Shown in pieces: positions 44,415 through 52,188 of a stretch of 64,000 bases of DNA; the first letter of the stretch is position 1, and every line of letters begins with the position of its first letter. The stretch is from Bacteroidota bacterium. GTDB taxonomy: Bacteria > Bacteroidota > Ignavibacteria > UBA10030. The stretch spans positions 1 through 64,000 of the forward strand of contig JAKAJH010000002.1 in the NCBI GenBank assembly GCA_021813905.1, given 5' to 3'. The notes under the pieces were generated by a model that ran no database searches, was not told the DNA's origin, and was given only the letters and a program-made list of their open reading frames with translations. The position numbers and the translations under genes are program-made.

Positions 44415-45593
44415 TCAGCGGGGTTTTTCGGCAACCTGAACAACGATCTGAGCCGGCTGCACATTCTCAACATAGAGTGCTTCCGGCGCGGAGATATTTG
44501 ACCGGGTGATCACCCGGCGATAGGTGCCGGTTTTGGCTCCGTAGAGCTTCAGTTCGACGCGGATCCGGTCAGCGGTCACAAAATAGAACGAGCGGCGTGA
44601 ACCGGAAAGCGTCACCTCCAGCTCGGAGGGTTCGATCTTCTGCACGACGCACTGGCCCGACACGCCGTTCACCTGAACCGGAACAGTGAAGGAGCGGTAG
44701 TCGATGCGCGCCTCATGCACAAAGAAGAACCACAGGATGACCGTTACGGTTACCGCAAGGAGCTTTTCGCGGTAGTTGTGCGTGAATACGCTCACCCACG
44801 ACCGCCGGCCCGTGGGCGGTGTCAGTTCGCGATAGAACGATTCAAGCAGCGTGGGAAGGTCGTTCGGGTCCGAGAGAACCGTGATATCACCGTTGCGAGC
44901 GGCGGATATCGTGCCGCGCTCTTCGGAGACGACGAGACACAGCGCATCGGTTCGTTCCGCCAGACCCAGGGCCGCCGCGTGGCGGGTTCCGGTCTTCTGG
45001 AGCTTGCGGAGATTTCGCGAGAGCGGCAGATAGCAGGAAAACGACGAGATCTTGTTGCCGGCAATGATTGTCGCGCCGTCGTGGCCGGGTGAACCGGGGT
45101 GAAAGATCGCGCCAAGGAGCGCTTCGCTCAGCTCGCCGCTGAGTTCGACGCCTCCTTCCAGATGGCGGCCCAACGGATCCCGGCCCGCGAGAACAAGGAT
45201 GGCCCCGACGCGTTCGCGGGAGAAGTTCCGGAGTGTGTTGACGAGGATATCGATCTCGCGCCGCGATCCGATGAGCAGACGGCGCGCCCGCAGACTGCTG
45301 ATCATGCTCCGACTCGCAAGCTGCTCGAGAATGTGCTTGATCTCTTCCTGGAAGATGACGACGACCGCAATCAGGATGATGGCAAAGAATCCCTGGAAGA
45401 CGCTGATGGTCAGCGAAAGATCCAGTTGCCGCGCAAGCAGATACGCCGCGCCCAGCATGAACATGCCGATTACCACGAAGGCGGCTCGCGTGCGCCTGAA
45501 CCAGACGAGCGTGGAATAGATGATGATCGACATGAACGTGATGTCGAGCAGACCCGAAATGCCAACGGTTTCGAAGAGAGAGAGAATGTCCAT
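44415..45593 (-). CDS. cdaA: Diadenylate cyclase (CdaA type) fused to a YbbR-like region
   Basis: The 392-residue protein has three N-terminal membrane helices (about 14-90) followed by the DAC domain (about 100-245) with the active-site motifs GHDGATII and GTRHAAALGLAERTDALCLVVSEERG. It makes cyclic di-AMP from two ATP. A fourth TM (about 275-292) and a beta-rich segment like one YbbR domain (about 295-392) follow. In Firmicutes the YbbR regulator CdaR is a separate neighbouring gene; here regulator and cyclase seem to be one chain. The DHH phosphoesterase gene lies 4 bp upstream, so synthesis and breakdown are probably co-transcribed. Confidence 0.9.
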   Translation of the reverse strand: MDILSLFETVGISGLLDITFMSIIIYSTLVWFRRTRAAFVVIGMFMLGAAYLLARQLDLSLTISVFQGFFAIILIAVVVIFQEEIKHILEQLASRSMISSLRARRLLIGSRREIDILVNTLRNFSRERVGAILVLAGRDPLGRHLEGGVELSGELSEALLGAIFHPGSPGHDGATIIAGNKISSFSCYLPLSRNLRKLQKTGTRHAAALGLAERTDALCLVVSEERGTISAARNGDITVLSDPNDLPTLLESFYRELTPPTGRRSWVSVFTHNYREKLLAVTVTVILWFFFVHEARIDYRSFTVPVQVNGVSGQCVVQKIEPSELEVTLSGSRRSFYFVTADRIRVELKLYGAKTGTYRRVITRSNISAPEALYVENVQPAQIVVQVAEKPR

Positions 45594-45597
45594 CGGG

Positions 45598-46647
45598 CTA
45601 TCCTTCCGGCACGGGGGGGATGGACGTTCGCACGAGCGGCACGAACGTTCCGCGTTTTCTCAGCTTGAGCCGATCGACCAATCGCTGGGTGACGGTTTGC
45701 TCCAGGAGCGACCAGCGCTCTTCGTCCTGCGATTTGCCGACATGCATTCTTCCGCCGGCGATGCGGCCATGCCCGCCCGCCTGGCGCGGTGCGTCGACGA
45801 CGGTACGAAGAATCGCGCCGGCCGTGACATCGGCCCGTGTGGTGCGAAGCGACAGGTGCAGATTCTCGCCGTGGCGACCCGTACACAGGGCCCACTCAAC
45901 GCGCTCGCACGTCAACAGGACGTCCGCCATCTGCGAGACGAGGTCGGGATTCTCGACGCGTCCGAGGTGCGACACGATCAGCGACTGCCGCACCTGGGCG
46001 TTCGTAAGCGCATGATGAAGATCGTTGAAATATCGCCGGGGGCGCACCGGGTTCTGGATTCGCGCGAGGATATGCACGTCGCCCATCGGCAGAAGGCGCA
46101 GGTAGGTCTCCACTACCTCCCGGTGCGCAACCCGATAGAAATCGAGCGTGTCCGACAGGATGCCGTACACGAGCGCGGTAGCAAGCCGCACGGGGATCTG
46201 GACGCCCGCGTCGAGCAGGATCTGCGCCAGGAGCGTCGAAGTCGCTCCGGCATCATTGTCCAGCAGAACCAGATCCGCGGACGGGGCTTCGGCTCCCTGG
46301 TGCTGGTCGATGACGATCGCGGCTTTGCGATTCCGGGGAAACGAATGGTTGTCGAATCCCGGCTGGGTGTCGACCAGGGCGACGGCAGCGGAGGACCGGA
46401 AATCCGACGGCCGGAGTTTGTACGCCGGGATCTTCAGCAGGCGGACCATCTCGCGATTTTCACTGCGTCCGACGAAACCGCCATAGGCAATCCGGGACCG
46501 GATGCCGACGACCTTTTCCGCGAGATACTGCAGCGCATACGCGGAGGCAAGCGCGTCGGGATCGGGAAAGTCGTGCGTCAGCACCAGGAGCGGGGAAAGC
46601 CGCTCGCGGTTCGCTTCGAGGTATTCCAGAAGGTTCGGTTGGTCCAT
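45598..46647 (-). CDS. DHH/DHHA1 family phosphoesterase (NrnA/c-di-AMP hydrolase-like)
   Basis: This 349-residue protein shows the metal-binding motif FPDPDALASA (about 27-36), VALVDTQPG (about 88-96), a DHH-position motif that reads IDQHQ (about 112-116) instead of DHH, and the C-terminal DHHA1 motif GGHGRIAGG. Relatives hydrolyse c-di-AMP, pApA or nano-RNA. Its position directly before the diadenylate cyclase gene argues for a c-di-AMP or pApA role. A predicted promoter lies upstream; it is divergent from the MscS gene. Confidence 0.88.
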   Translation of the reverse strand: MDQPNLLEYLEANRERLSPLLVLTHDFPDPDALASAYALQYLAEKVVGIRSRIAYGGFVGRSENREMVRLLKIPAYKLRPSDFRSSAAVALVDTQPGFDNHSFPRNRKAAIVIDQHQGAEAPSADLVLLDNDAGATSTLLAQILLDAGVQIPVRLATALVYGILSDTLDFYRVAHREVVETYLRLLPMGDVHILARIQNPVRPRRYFNDLHHALTNAQVRQSLIVSHLGRVENPDLVSQMADVLLTCERVEWALCTGRHGENLHLSLRTTRADVTAGAILRTVVDAPRQAGGHGRIAGGRMHVGKSQDEERWSLLEQTVTQRLVDRLKLRKRGTFVPLVRTSIPPVPEG

Positions 46648-46675
46648 GGTCTCGCCGCCTGTCGCGGGCCACAGG

Positions 46676-46705
46676 AAAGTAGAAGAAAAACGGGCAGAAG
46701 GTCAA
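46676..46705 (-). promoter_or_regulatory. Predicted promoter of the DHH phosphoesterase - cdaA operon
   Basis: On the minus strand, TTGACC (46705-46700), 18 bp, TACTTT (46681-46676), about 29 bp upstream of the ATG. Confidence 0.5.
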
Positions 46706-46728
46706 CACTCAATCGGGAATGGTGACGC

Positions 46729-47811
46729 ATGCAAATTCTTGAACGAACGTACCTCGGCGCATCCCTTTTCCACTGGCTTATCGCCCTTGGAGCAGCGGGG
46801 GCGCTGTTTCTTGTCCTTCTGGTGACGATCCGAACGATTGCGCGGCGTCTGGACCGCATTGCGCAGCGCACGACGACGGACCTCGACGACCTTGCGGTCG
46901 ATGTCCTCCGGCATACCCACTGGATCACGCTGCTGGTCGTTGCCCTCTCGGTCGGGCTGGAGGCCGTTCCGATCGCATCGCACCTAGGACGGATCCGGAG
47001 CTCCGCTATCACCCTTGCCGCTTTTCTGCAGCTCGGGTTGTGGCTACAGGTGGTCATCCGGTACGCCACCGAGCGCGTCGCCCGCCGCCGCGGGGGACGG
47101 CCCGGCGCGGCATTCGTCGGGACGTTCCGTTTTCTGCTGCGCCTGTTGCTCTGGTCGGTGCTGGCCCTCTTCGCCCTCGACAATATCGGGGTCAACATCA
47201 CGAGCCTCATCGCGGGACTCGGGATCGGCGGTATCGCGATCGCGCTGGCGCTGCAGAACATCCTCGGCGACCTGTTTGCGTCGCTCTCAATCGCGCTGGA
47301 CACGCCGTTCGAGGTGGGAGATTTCATTGTTGTCGACGACTATCTCGGCTCGGTGGAGTATATCGGCCTGAAGACGACGCGGCTCCGAAGTCTGTCCGGC
47401 GAGCAGATCGTGTTTTCAAACACCGATCTGCTCAAGAGCCGCATTCGGAACTATCAGCGCATGAACGAGCGGCGCGTGGTCTTCACGTTCGGCGTCACAT
47501 ACGAGACCCCCGCCGCCGCGGTCGAACGGATCCCCGGCATCGTCCGCGGCATTATCGGGCAGCAGGCGAAGACGCGGTTCGACCGGGCGCATTTCAAGGA
47601 GTTCGGCCAGTCGGCGCTCGTCTTTGAAGTGGTGTACTATACGCTCAGTCCGGACTATAACGTGTACATGGATATTCAGCAGGCGATTAATCTCGGCATT
47701 CTGCGGGCATTCACGGAGCAGGGAATCTCCCTGGCCTATCCCACCCGGACGGTTATTATGCGGACGGGGCCATCGGCAGCCGAGTCACCAACAACGGAGA
47801 CGGCGTTATGA
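46729..47811 (+). CDS. MscS-type mechanosensitive channel
   Basis: This 360-residue protein has about four to five TM helices. The pore-lining TM3 region is GLGIGGIAIALALQNILGDL (about 164-183), followed by the MscS beta domain (PFEVGDFIVVDDYLGSVEYIGLKTTRLRS) and the C-terminal alpha/beta region. It should release solutes on hypo-osmotic shock. It is divergent from the c-di-AMP genes, and its stop overlaps the DUF5752 start by 4 bp, tying the channel to trehalose synthesis. Confidence 0.92.
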   Translation: MQILERTYLGASLFHWLIALGAAGALFLVLLVTIRTIARRLDRIAQRTTTDLDDLAVDVLRHTHWITLLVVALSVGLEAVPIASHLGRIRSSAITLAAFLQLGLWLQVVIRYATERVARRRGGRPGAAFVGTFRFLLRLLLWSVLALFALDNIGVNITSLIAGLGIGGIAIALALQNILGDLFASLSIALDTPFEVGDFIVVDDYLGSVEYIGLKTTRLRSLSGEQIVFSNTDLLKSRIRNYQRMNERRVVFTFGVTYETPAAAVERIPGIVRGIIGQQAKTRFDRAHFKEFGQSALVFEVVYYTLSPDYNVYMDIQQAINLGILRAFTEQGISLAYPTRTVIMRTGPSAAESPTTETAL

Positions 47812-48449
47812 CACCGTTTCTCTTTCACACCAAGCTTGACCAGACGCTGTTGCTCGGTCGGCACGCGAAGAATCTGAAGGAGCTGGAAGCCGGCTTGCGC
47901 GAGGTGCCCGAGTCGTGCCTGTACTTTCATACGCACCGGTATCTCCGGCAGCATCATTTCCTTTCTCCGGAACCGCCGAACGATTTCGCGTACTGGATCA
48001 CCGAGGTGCTTGTCGAGCCGGCGCTCGGCGAACGCATCTCCAGTCTGGATATCGTTCAATACCACTCGCTGGAAGATCTGCGCACCGAGCTGCTCCGCGT
48101 CATCGAGGAGCATCTGCGGGACGCCACCCGGATTCCCACGGCGCCGGCCGGCCAGGAATTTCATTTCATGGCATCGCGCACCTTCGTCTTTCGCACGCCG
48201 TTCAGCGCGTCGTCGATGAACGAGTTCCGGTCGATCCTCCAGCGGATCTCGGTGAACTCGCTCTATTATCATATCTTCGAGGCAAAACTGCGGCTGGAAC
48301 GGGGACAGAACGACTTCTCCCGCTGGTTTCGGGACAACGGCTTCGCCGATCTCGCGACCCGTGTCGAGCGGCTCGATCCGTACACCTACACACTGGAAGG
48401 ACTGCGTCACACGCTTGTCACACTGATCGATGCCTATGGTACACATTGA
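47808..48449 (+). CDS. DUF5752 family protein
   Basis: This 213-residue soluble, helical, Arg/Glu-rich protein includes ESCLYFHTHRYLRQHHF (about 35-51), FAYWITEVL and FRSILQRISVNSLYYHIFEAKLR. It matches what I know of DUF5752, a domain found beside or fused to trehalose synthase genes. No catalytic motif is recognised; several conserved His and Tyr could bind a ligand. It overlaps both neighbours (4 bp with MscS, 20 bp with the glycosyltransferase), so a regulatory or scaffolding role for that enzyme is a reasonable guess. Confidence 0.72.
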   Translation: MTPFLFHTKLDQTLLLGRHAKNLKELEAGLREVPESCLYFHTHRYLRQHHFLSPEPPNDFAYWITEVLVEPALGERISSLDIVQYHSLEDLRTELLRVIEEHLRDATRIPTAPAGQEFHFMASRTFVFRTPFSASSMNEFRSILQRISVNSLYYHIFEAKLRLERGQNDFSRWFRDNGFADLATRVERLDPYTYTLEGLRHTLVTLIDAYGTH

Positions 48450-49686
48450 CGATTACCGGCCCATCGTCGGCGACTCCGTCCTCGACGAACTCATGATGCT
48501 GTCCGCGCATCTCCGCGGACGACGCGTGCAGCACATCAACTCCACCGCTGTCGGCGGCGGCGTGGCGGAGATCCTCACCCGCATGGTGCCGTTGCTCAAT
48601 CAGCTCGGCGTCGAAACGCGGTGGGATGTGATCCGCGGAGACGAAAGATTCTTTGCGACTACGAAGAAGTTCCACAACGGCCTGCACGGCATTCCGGTGG
48701 ATATCTCGGACGCGGAATTCAACGCCTTTCTGGAGGTGGACCGTGAGAACGCGGCGGCCATGACGTTCGACGATATCGTCTTCGTCCACGACCCGCAGCC
48801 GATCGCACTGGTCGAGGAACGGGAGCTGCGCGGCGGACGCTGGCTGTGGCGCTGCCATATCGACTTCTCCCGTCCGGTGAAGAACGTGTGGACCTTTCTG
48901 GAGAAGTATATTGCGCGGTACGACAGTGCCGTCTTCTCGGCGCCGGCGTTTGCGCGCAGCCTGTCGATTCCGCAGGCGCTCATCTCTCCCTCCATCGATC
49001 CGTTGAGCGACAAGAACCGGGCGCTTCCCGAAGGAACAATCGACGAGGTCTTCCGCCGGTTCAGTATCGACCGGAGCCGGCCCGTGGTCACGCAGATCTC
49101 GCGTTTTGACTATCTCAAGGATCCGCTCGGCGTGATCAAAGCGTACAAGCTCGTCAAGAAGCATCTGGACGTGCAGCTGGTGCTGGCGGGCGGCGGAGCG
49201 ACCGACGACCCCGAAGGCCCGGCCGTTATGCAGACCGTGCGGGAGGAAGCAGAGAAGGACAAGGACATCATCGTCCTGTTCCTGCCGCCGTCGAGCGACA
49301 TCGAGATCAACGCCCTGCAGCGCGGATCGACCATCGTGCTTCAGAAATCGCTGCGCGAGGGATTCGGGCTGACCGTCGCGGAGGCGCTCTGGAAAGGCCG
49401 GCCGACCATCGCCTCGGCGGTCGGAGGCATTCCGCTGCAGATCGCGCACAAGTACTCCGGCATCCTGACGCATTCGATCGAAGGAACGGCCTTCTGGATC
49501 AAGCAGCTGCTGCACGAGCCGGCCTTCGCTCAACGGCTCGGGGCCAACGGCCACGAACACATCAAGCATAACTATCTCATCACGCGCCACATCCGGGATT
49601 ATCTGCTGCTCTTCCTGTCGCTCTTCCACGACGGCGATGTGGTGGATCTGTCGGCCGGCGCATCCTCCACGGTGACCCGTGGCTGA
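48430..49686 (+). CDS. treT: Trehalose glycosyltransferring synthase (TreT-like, GT4)
   Basis: This 418-residue GT-B retaining glycosyltransferase has the N-terminal GGGVAEILTRMVPLL loop (about 47-61), typical of TreT, and a C-terminal donor domain with KSLREGFGLTVAEALWKG (about 308-325) holding the E-x7-E motif. TreT makes trehalose directly from ADP- or UDP-glucose and glucose. ATG 48430 lies within the DUF5752 gene; ATG 48436 is an alternative. Its stop overlaps the next gene by 8 bp. Trehalose phosphorylase-like or other GT4 activity cannot be excluded. Confidence 0.85.
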   Translation: MPMVHIDDYRPIVGDSVLDELMMLSAHLRGRRVQHINSTAVGGGVAEILTRMVPLLNQLGVETRWDVIRGDERFFATTKKFHNGLHGIPVDISDAEFNAFLEVDRENAAAMTFDDIVFVHDPQPIALVEERELRGGRWLWRCHIDFSRPVKNVWTFLEKYIARYDSAVFSAPAFARSLSIPQALISPSIDPLSDKNRALPEGTIDEVFRRFSIDRSRPVVTQISRFDYLKDPLGVIKAYKLVKKHLDVQLVLAGGGATDDPEGPAVMQTVREEAEKDKDIIVLFLPPSSDIEINALQRGSTIVLQKSLREGFGLTVAEALWKGRPTIASAVGGIPLQIAHKYSGILTHSIEGTAFWIKQLLHEPAFAQRLGANGHEHIKHNYLITRHIRDYLLLFLSLFHDGDVVDLSAGASSTVTRG

Positions 49687-51943
49687 ACAGGCGCGACTCA
49701 TCATCGTTTCCAACCGATTACCGTTCACGGCGCGCGTGGAGAACAACGCGCTGACCGTGAGCGAGAGCGCGGGAGGCCTCGCGACCGGACTGAGCGCGTT
49801 CCTGGATTCGTACCGCTCGCATTTGCCGTCGCGGGAAGGCGACCTGTGGGTCGGGTGGCCCGGCAGCACCATTGACGAGGCGTGGCAGGAGCCGCTCCGG
49901 ACACTGGCGCTCGGGAAACACCACGCCGTGCCGGTGTTCCTGTCGGAACAGGAAATGGACGAGTTCTATCTCGGCTTCTGCAACAAGACGCTGTGGCCGC
50001 TGTTCCATTATTTCCCCTCATATGCGGAGTATCGAGACGAATACTGGGCACGGTATGAGCAGGTGAACCGGCGCTTCGCGGAGACGCTGGATGAGATCGT
50101 CCGTTCCGGCGATGTCGTCTGGGTGCAGGACTATCATCTCATGCTGCTCCCGGCGCTGCTCCGCCAGCGCCATCCGGATCTCGTCATCGGATTCTTCCTT
50201 CACATTCCGTTCCCCTCCTTTGAGATCTTCCGGCTGCTGCCGCAGCGCTGGCGCCACGCATTGCTGGAAGGCCTGCTCGGCTCCGACCTGGTCGGGTTCC
50301 ACACGTACGAGTACACGCGCCACTTTCTCCAGGCGGTCCTGCGCATCCTGGGGATCGACCACTCCATGGGCCGACTCATTCTCTCCGGTCACGTCACGCG
50401 CGTCGAGACCTACCCGATGGGCATTGATTTTCATCGCTTTGCCGGCGCGGCCGATCATGAGGAGACCACCGCGGAGAAATGCTCGCTGCGCGAGACCCTT
50501 CGCGACCTGCGAGTGATCCTGTCGGTGGACCGGCTGGACTATTCGAAGGGCATTTTGAATCGGCTGCAAGGCTTCGAGTTGCTGCTCGAGCAGCACCCGG
50601 AGTTTCACGGCCGCATTGTGCTCATTGCGGTCGTGGTGCCGTCGCGTATCGGCGTCGACCAGTACGAACATATGAAACGTCAGATTGAAGAACTGGTCGG
50701 CCGCATTAACGGCCGGTTCGGATCGGTCGGCTGGAGTCCCATCATTTATCAGTATCGGCATCTCCTGCTGCATCAGCTCGTGGCGCTGTACGGCATCAGC
50801 GATGTCGCGCTCGTCACCCCGCTGCGGGACGGAATGAACCTGATCGCCAAGGAGTATCTTGCCTCCCGCCCGGATCAAACCGGTGTGCTCGTGCTGAGCG
50901 AAATGGCCGGCGCGTCCAAGGAGCTGAATGAGGCCATCATCATCAATCCCAACGACCGGAGCGAGATCGCCCACGCGCTGGCGGAAGGACTGCAGATGCC
51001 GCCGGAGGAACAGCAGCGGCGCAACGCCATCATGCGACAGCGCCTGAGCCGGTACGATGTCGTGCGGTGGGCGGAGGATATTCTCTCCGATCTGCAATCG
51101 ATGCGTGCGGTGCGGGAACAGTTCAACATCAAGCTGCTGACGCATCATGCTCGTCAGTCGCTCCTGTCCGCGTATGCCGCGGCGGCCCGCCGTCTCATCT
51201 TCCTCGACTACGACGGCACGCTCACGCCGTTCGTGCGACGTCCGTCGATGGCAGCGCCGTCCGAGCGCGTGCTGAAGCTTCTCGGACTGCTCTCGGCCGA
51301 ACCGCGGAATACCACTGTGATCCTAAGCGGGCGAGACCGGCCCTCGCTCGAGCGGTGGTTCGGTCCCCTGCCGGTCGGGCTCGCAGCCGAACATGGATTC
51401 TGGCTGCGCGATGCCGGCGGCAGCTGGACGCCGGCGAAACACGTCCAGACCGACTGGAAGCCGCATGTCCTCGCGATCCTTCAGCAGTATGCGGACCGTC
51501 TGCCGGGAGCGTTCGTGGAGGAGAAAGATTACTCGCTCGTCTGGCATTACCGCGCGGCGGATCCGGAGCAGGCCCGGCCGCTTTCCGCGGAGGTGATGGA
51601 TCATCTCGTCAACTTCACGGCAAATCTGGATGTGCAGACGCTGCTCGGAAACAAGGTCATCGAAGTGCGTGTCGCCGGCGTCAACAAGGGGTCCGGGGCG
51701 ACGCACTGGCTTGGTGAGGGCGGCTTTGATTTTGTCGCGGGGGTGGGCGATGACTGGACGGACGAGGACCTGTTCGCGGCGTTGCCGGAACAGGCGTGGA
51801 CGATCCGCGTCGGCGTCACCACCACCCGCGCGCAGTACACGGTGCACGGCGTTGAAGATGTGCTGACATTACTGGAGAACCTGGTCACCGTGCCGCCCCT
51901 CACCGCTCTTCCGATCACCACAACAGAAGGGAAAGCTCCATGA
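49679..51943 (+). CDS. Bifunctional trehalose-6-phosphate synthase/phosphatase (OtsA-OtsB fusion)
   Basis: This 754-residue protein has an N-terminal GT20 synthase half (about 5-480), with SNRLPFTARV, the GGLATGLSAF donor loop, VWVQDYHLMLLP and TPLRDGMNLIAKEYLA. A C-terminal HAD phosphatase half (about 500-745) has the nucleophile motif FLDYDGTLTPF and GVGDDWTDEDLF. It makes trehalose from UDP-/GDP-glucose and glucose-6-phosphate. The start is GTG 49679, overlapping the TreT stop. It gives a second trehalose route in the same operon. Confidence 0.96.
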   Translation: MAEQARLIIVSNRLPFTARVENNALTVSESAGGLATGLSAFLDSYRSHLPSREGDLWVGWPGSTIDEAWQEPLRTLALGKHHAVPVFLSEQEMDEFYLGFCNKTLWPLFHYFPSYAEYRDEYWARYEQVNRRFAETLDEIVRSGDVVWVQDYHLMLLPALLRQRHPDLVIGFFLHIPFPSFEIFRLLPQRWRHALLEGLLGSDLVGFHTYEYTRHFLQAVLRILGIDHSMGRLILSGHVTRVETYPMGIDFHRFAGAADHEETTAEKCSLRETLRDLRVILSVDRLDYSKGILNRLQGFELLLEQHPEFHGRIVLIAVVVPSRIGVDQYEHMKRQIEELVGRINGRFGSVGWSPIIYQYRHLLLHQLVALYGISDVALVTPLRDGMNLIAKEYLASRPDQTGVLVLSEMAGASKELNEAIIINPNDRSEIAHALAEGLQMPPEEQQRRNAIMRQRLSRYDVVRWAEDILSDLQSMRAVREQFNIKLLTHHARQSLLSAYAAAARRLIFLDYDGTLTPFVRRPSMAAPSERVLKLLGLLSAEPRNTTVILSGRDRPSLERWFGPLPVGLAAEHGFWLRDAGGSWTPAKHVQTDWKPHVLAILQQYADRLPGAFVEEKDYSLVWHYRAADPEQARPLSAEVMDHLVNFTANLDVQTLLGNKVIEVRVAGVNKGSGATHWLGEGGFDFVAGVGDDWTDEDLFAALPEQAWTIRVGVTTTRAQYTVHGVEDVLTLLENLVTVPPLTALPITTTEGKAP

Positions 51944-52137
51944 TCTCAAAGACCGCTGTGACGCATTTCGCGCTGCTGTTCTTGCCGCTCCTGATCGTCT
52001 GTCTGATCGTGAATTTCCTGATCGAGCTCTGGAGCACCAGCCATCCCGGGGTTGCCTGGCTGCCGTCGGTCGGCGCGACGATCGTACTGGACGCCATTCT
52101 CACGTTCCTTCAGACCCGGAAGCACCGGGGGGAGTAG
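51940..52137 (+). CDS. Small two-helix membrane protein of the trehalose operon
   Basis: This 65-residue protein has two hydrophobic segments (about 8-29 and 40-58) and a basic C-terminus. ATG 51940 overlaps the OtsAB stop by 4 bp, which supports real translation. No family is recognised. It could be a small regulator or anchor of the operon's enzymes or channel; that is only a suggestion. Confidence 0.65.
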   Translation: MISKTAVTHFALLFLPLLIVCLIVNFLIELWSTSHPGVAWLPSVGATIVLDAILTFLQTRKHRGE

Positions 52138-52151
52138 CCGGCACATCGCGC

Positions 52152-52180
52152 TTTCAGGACTCCGGAGATCATCGTATATT
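52152..52180 (+). promoter_or_regulatory. Possible promoter of the ClC gene
   Basis: TTTCAG (52152-52157), 17 bp, TATATT (52175-52180). The predicted start at about 52187 is only 2 nt before GTG 52189. Confidence 0.45.
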
Positions 52181-52188
52181 CCGATACC

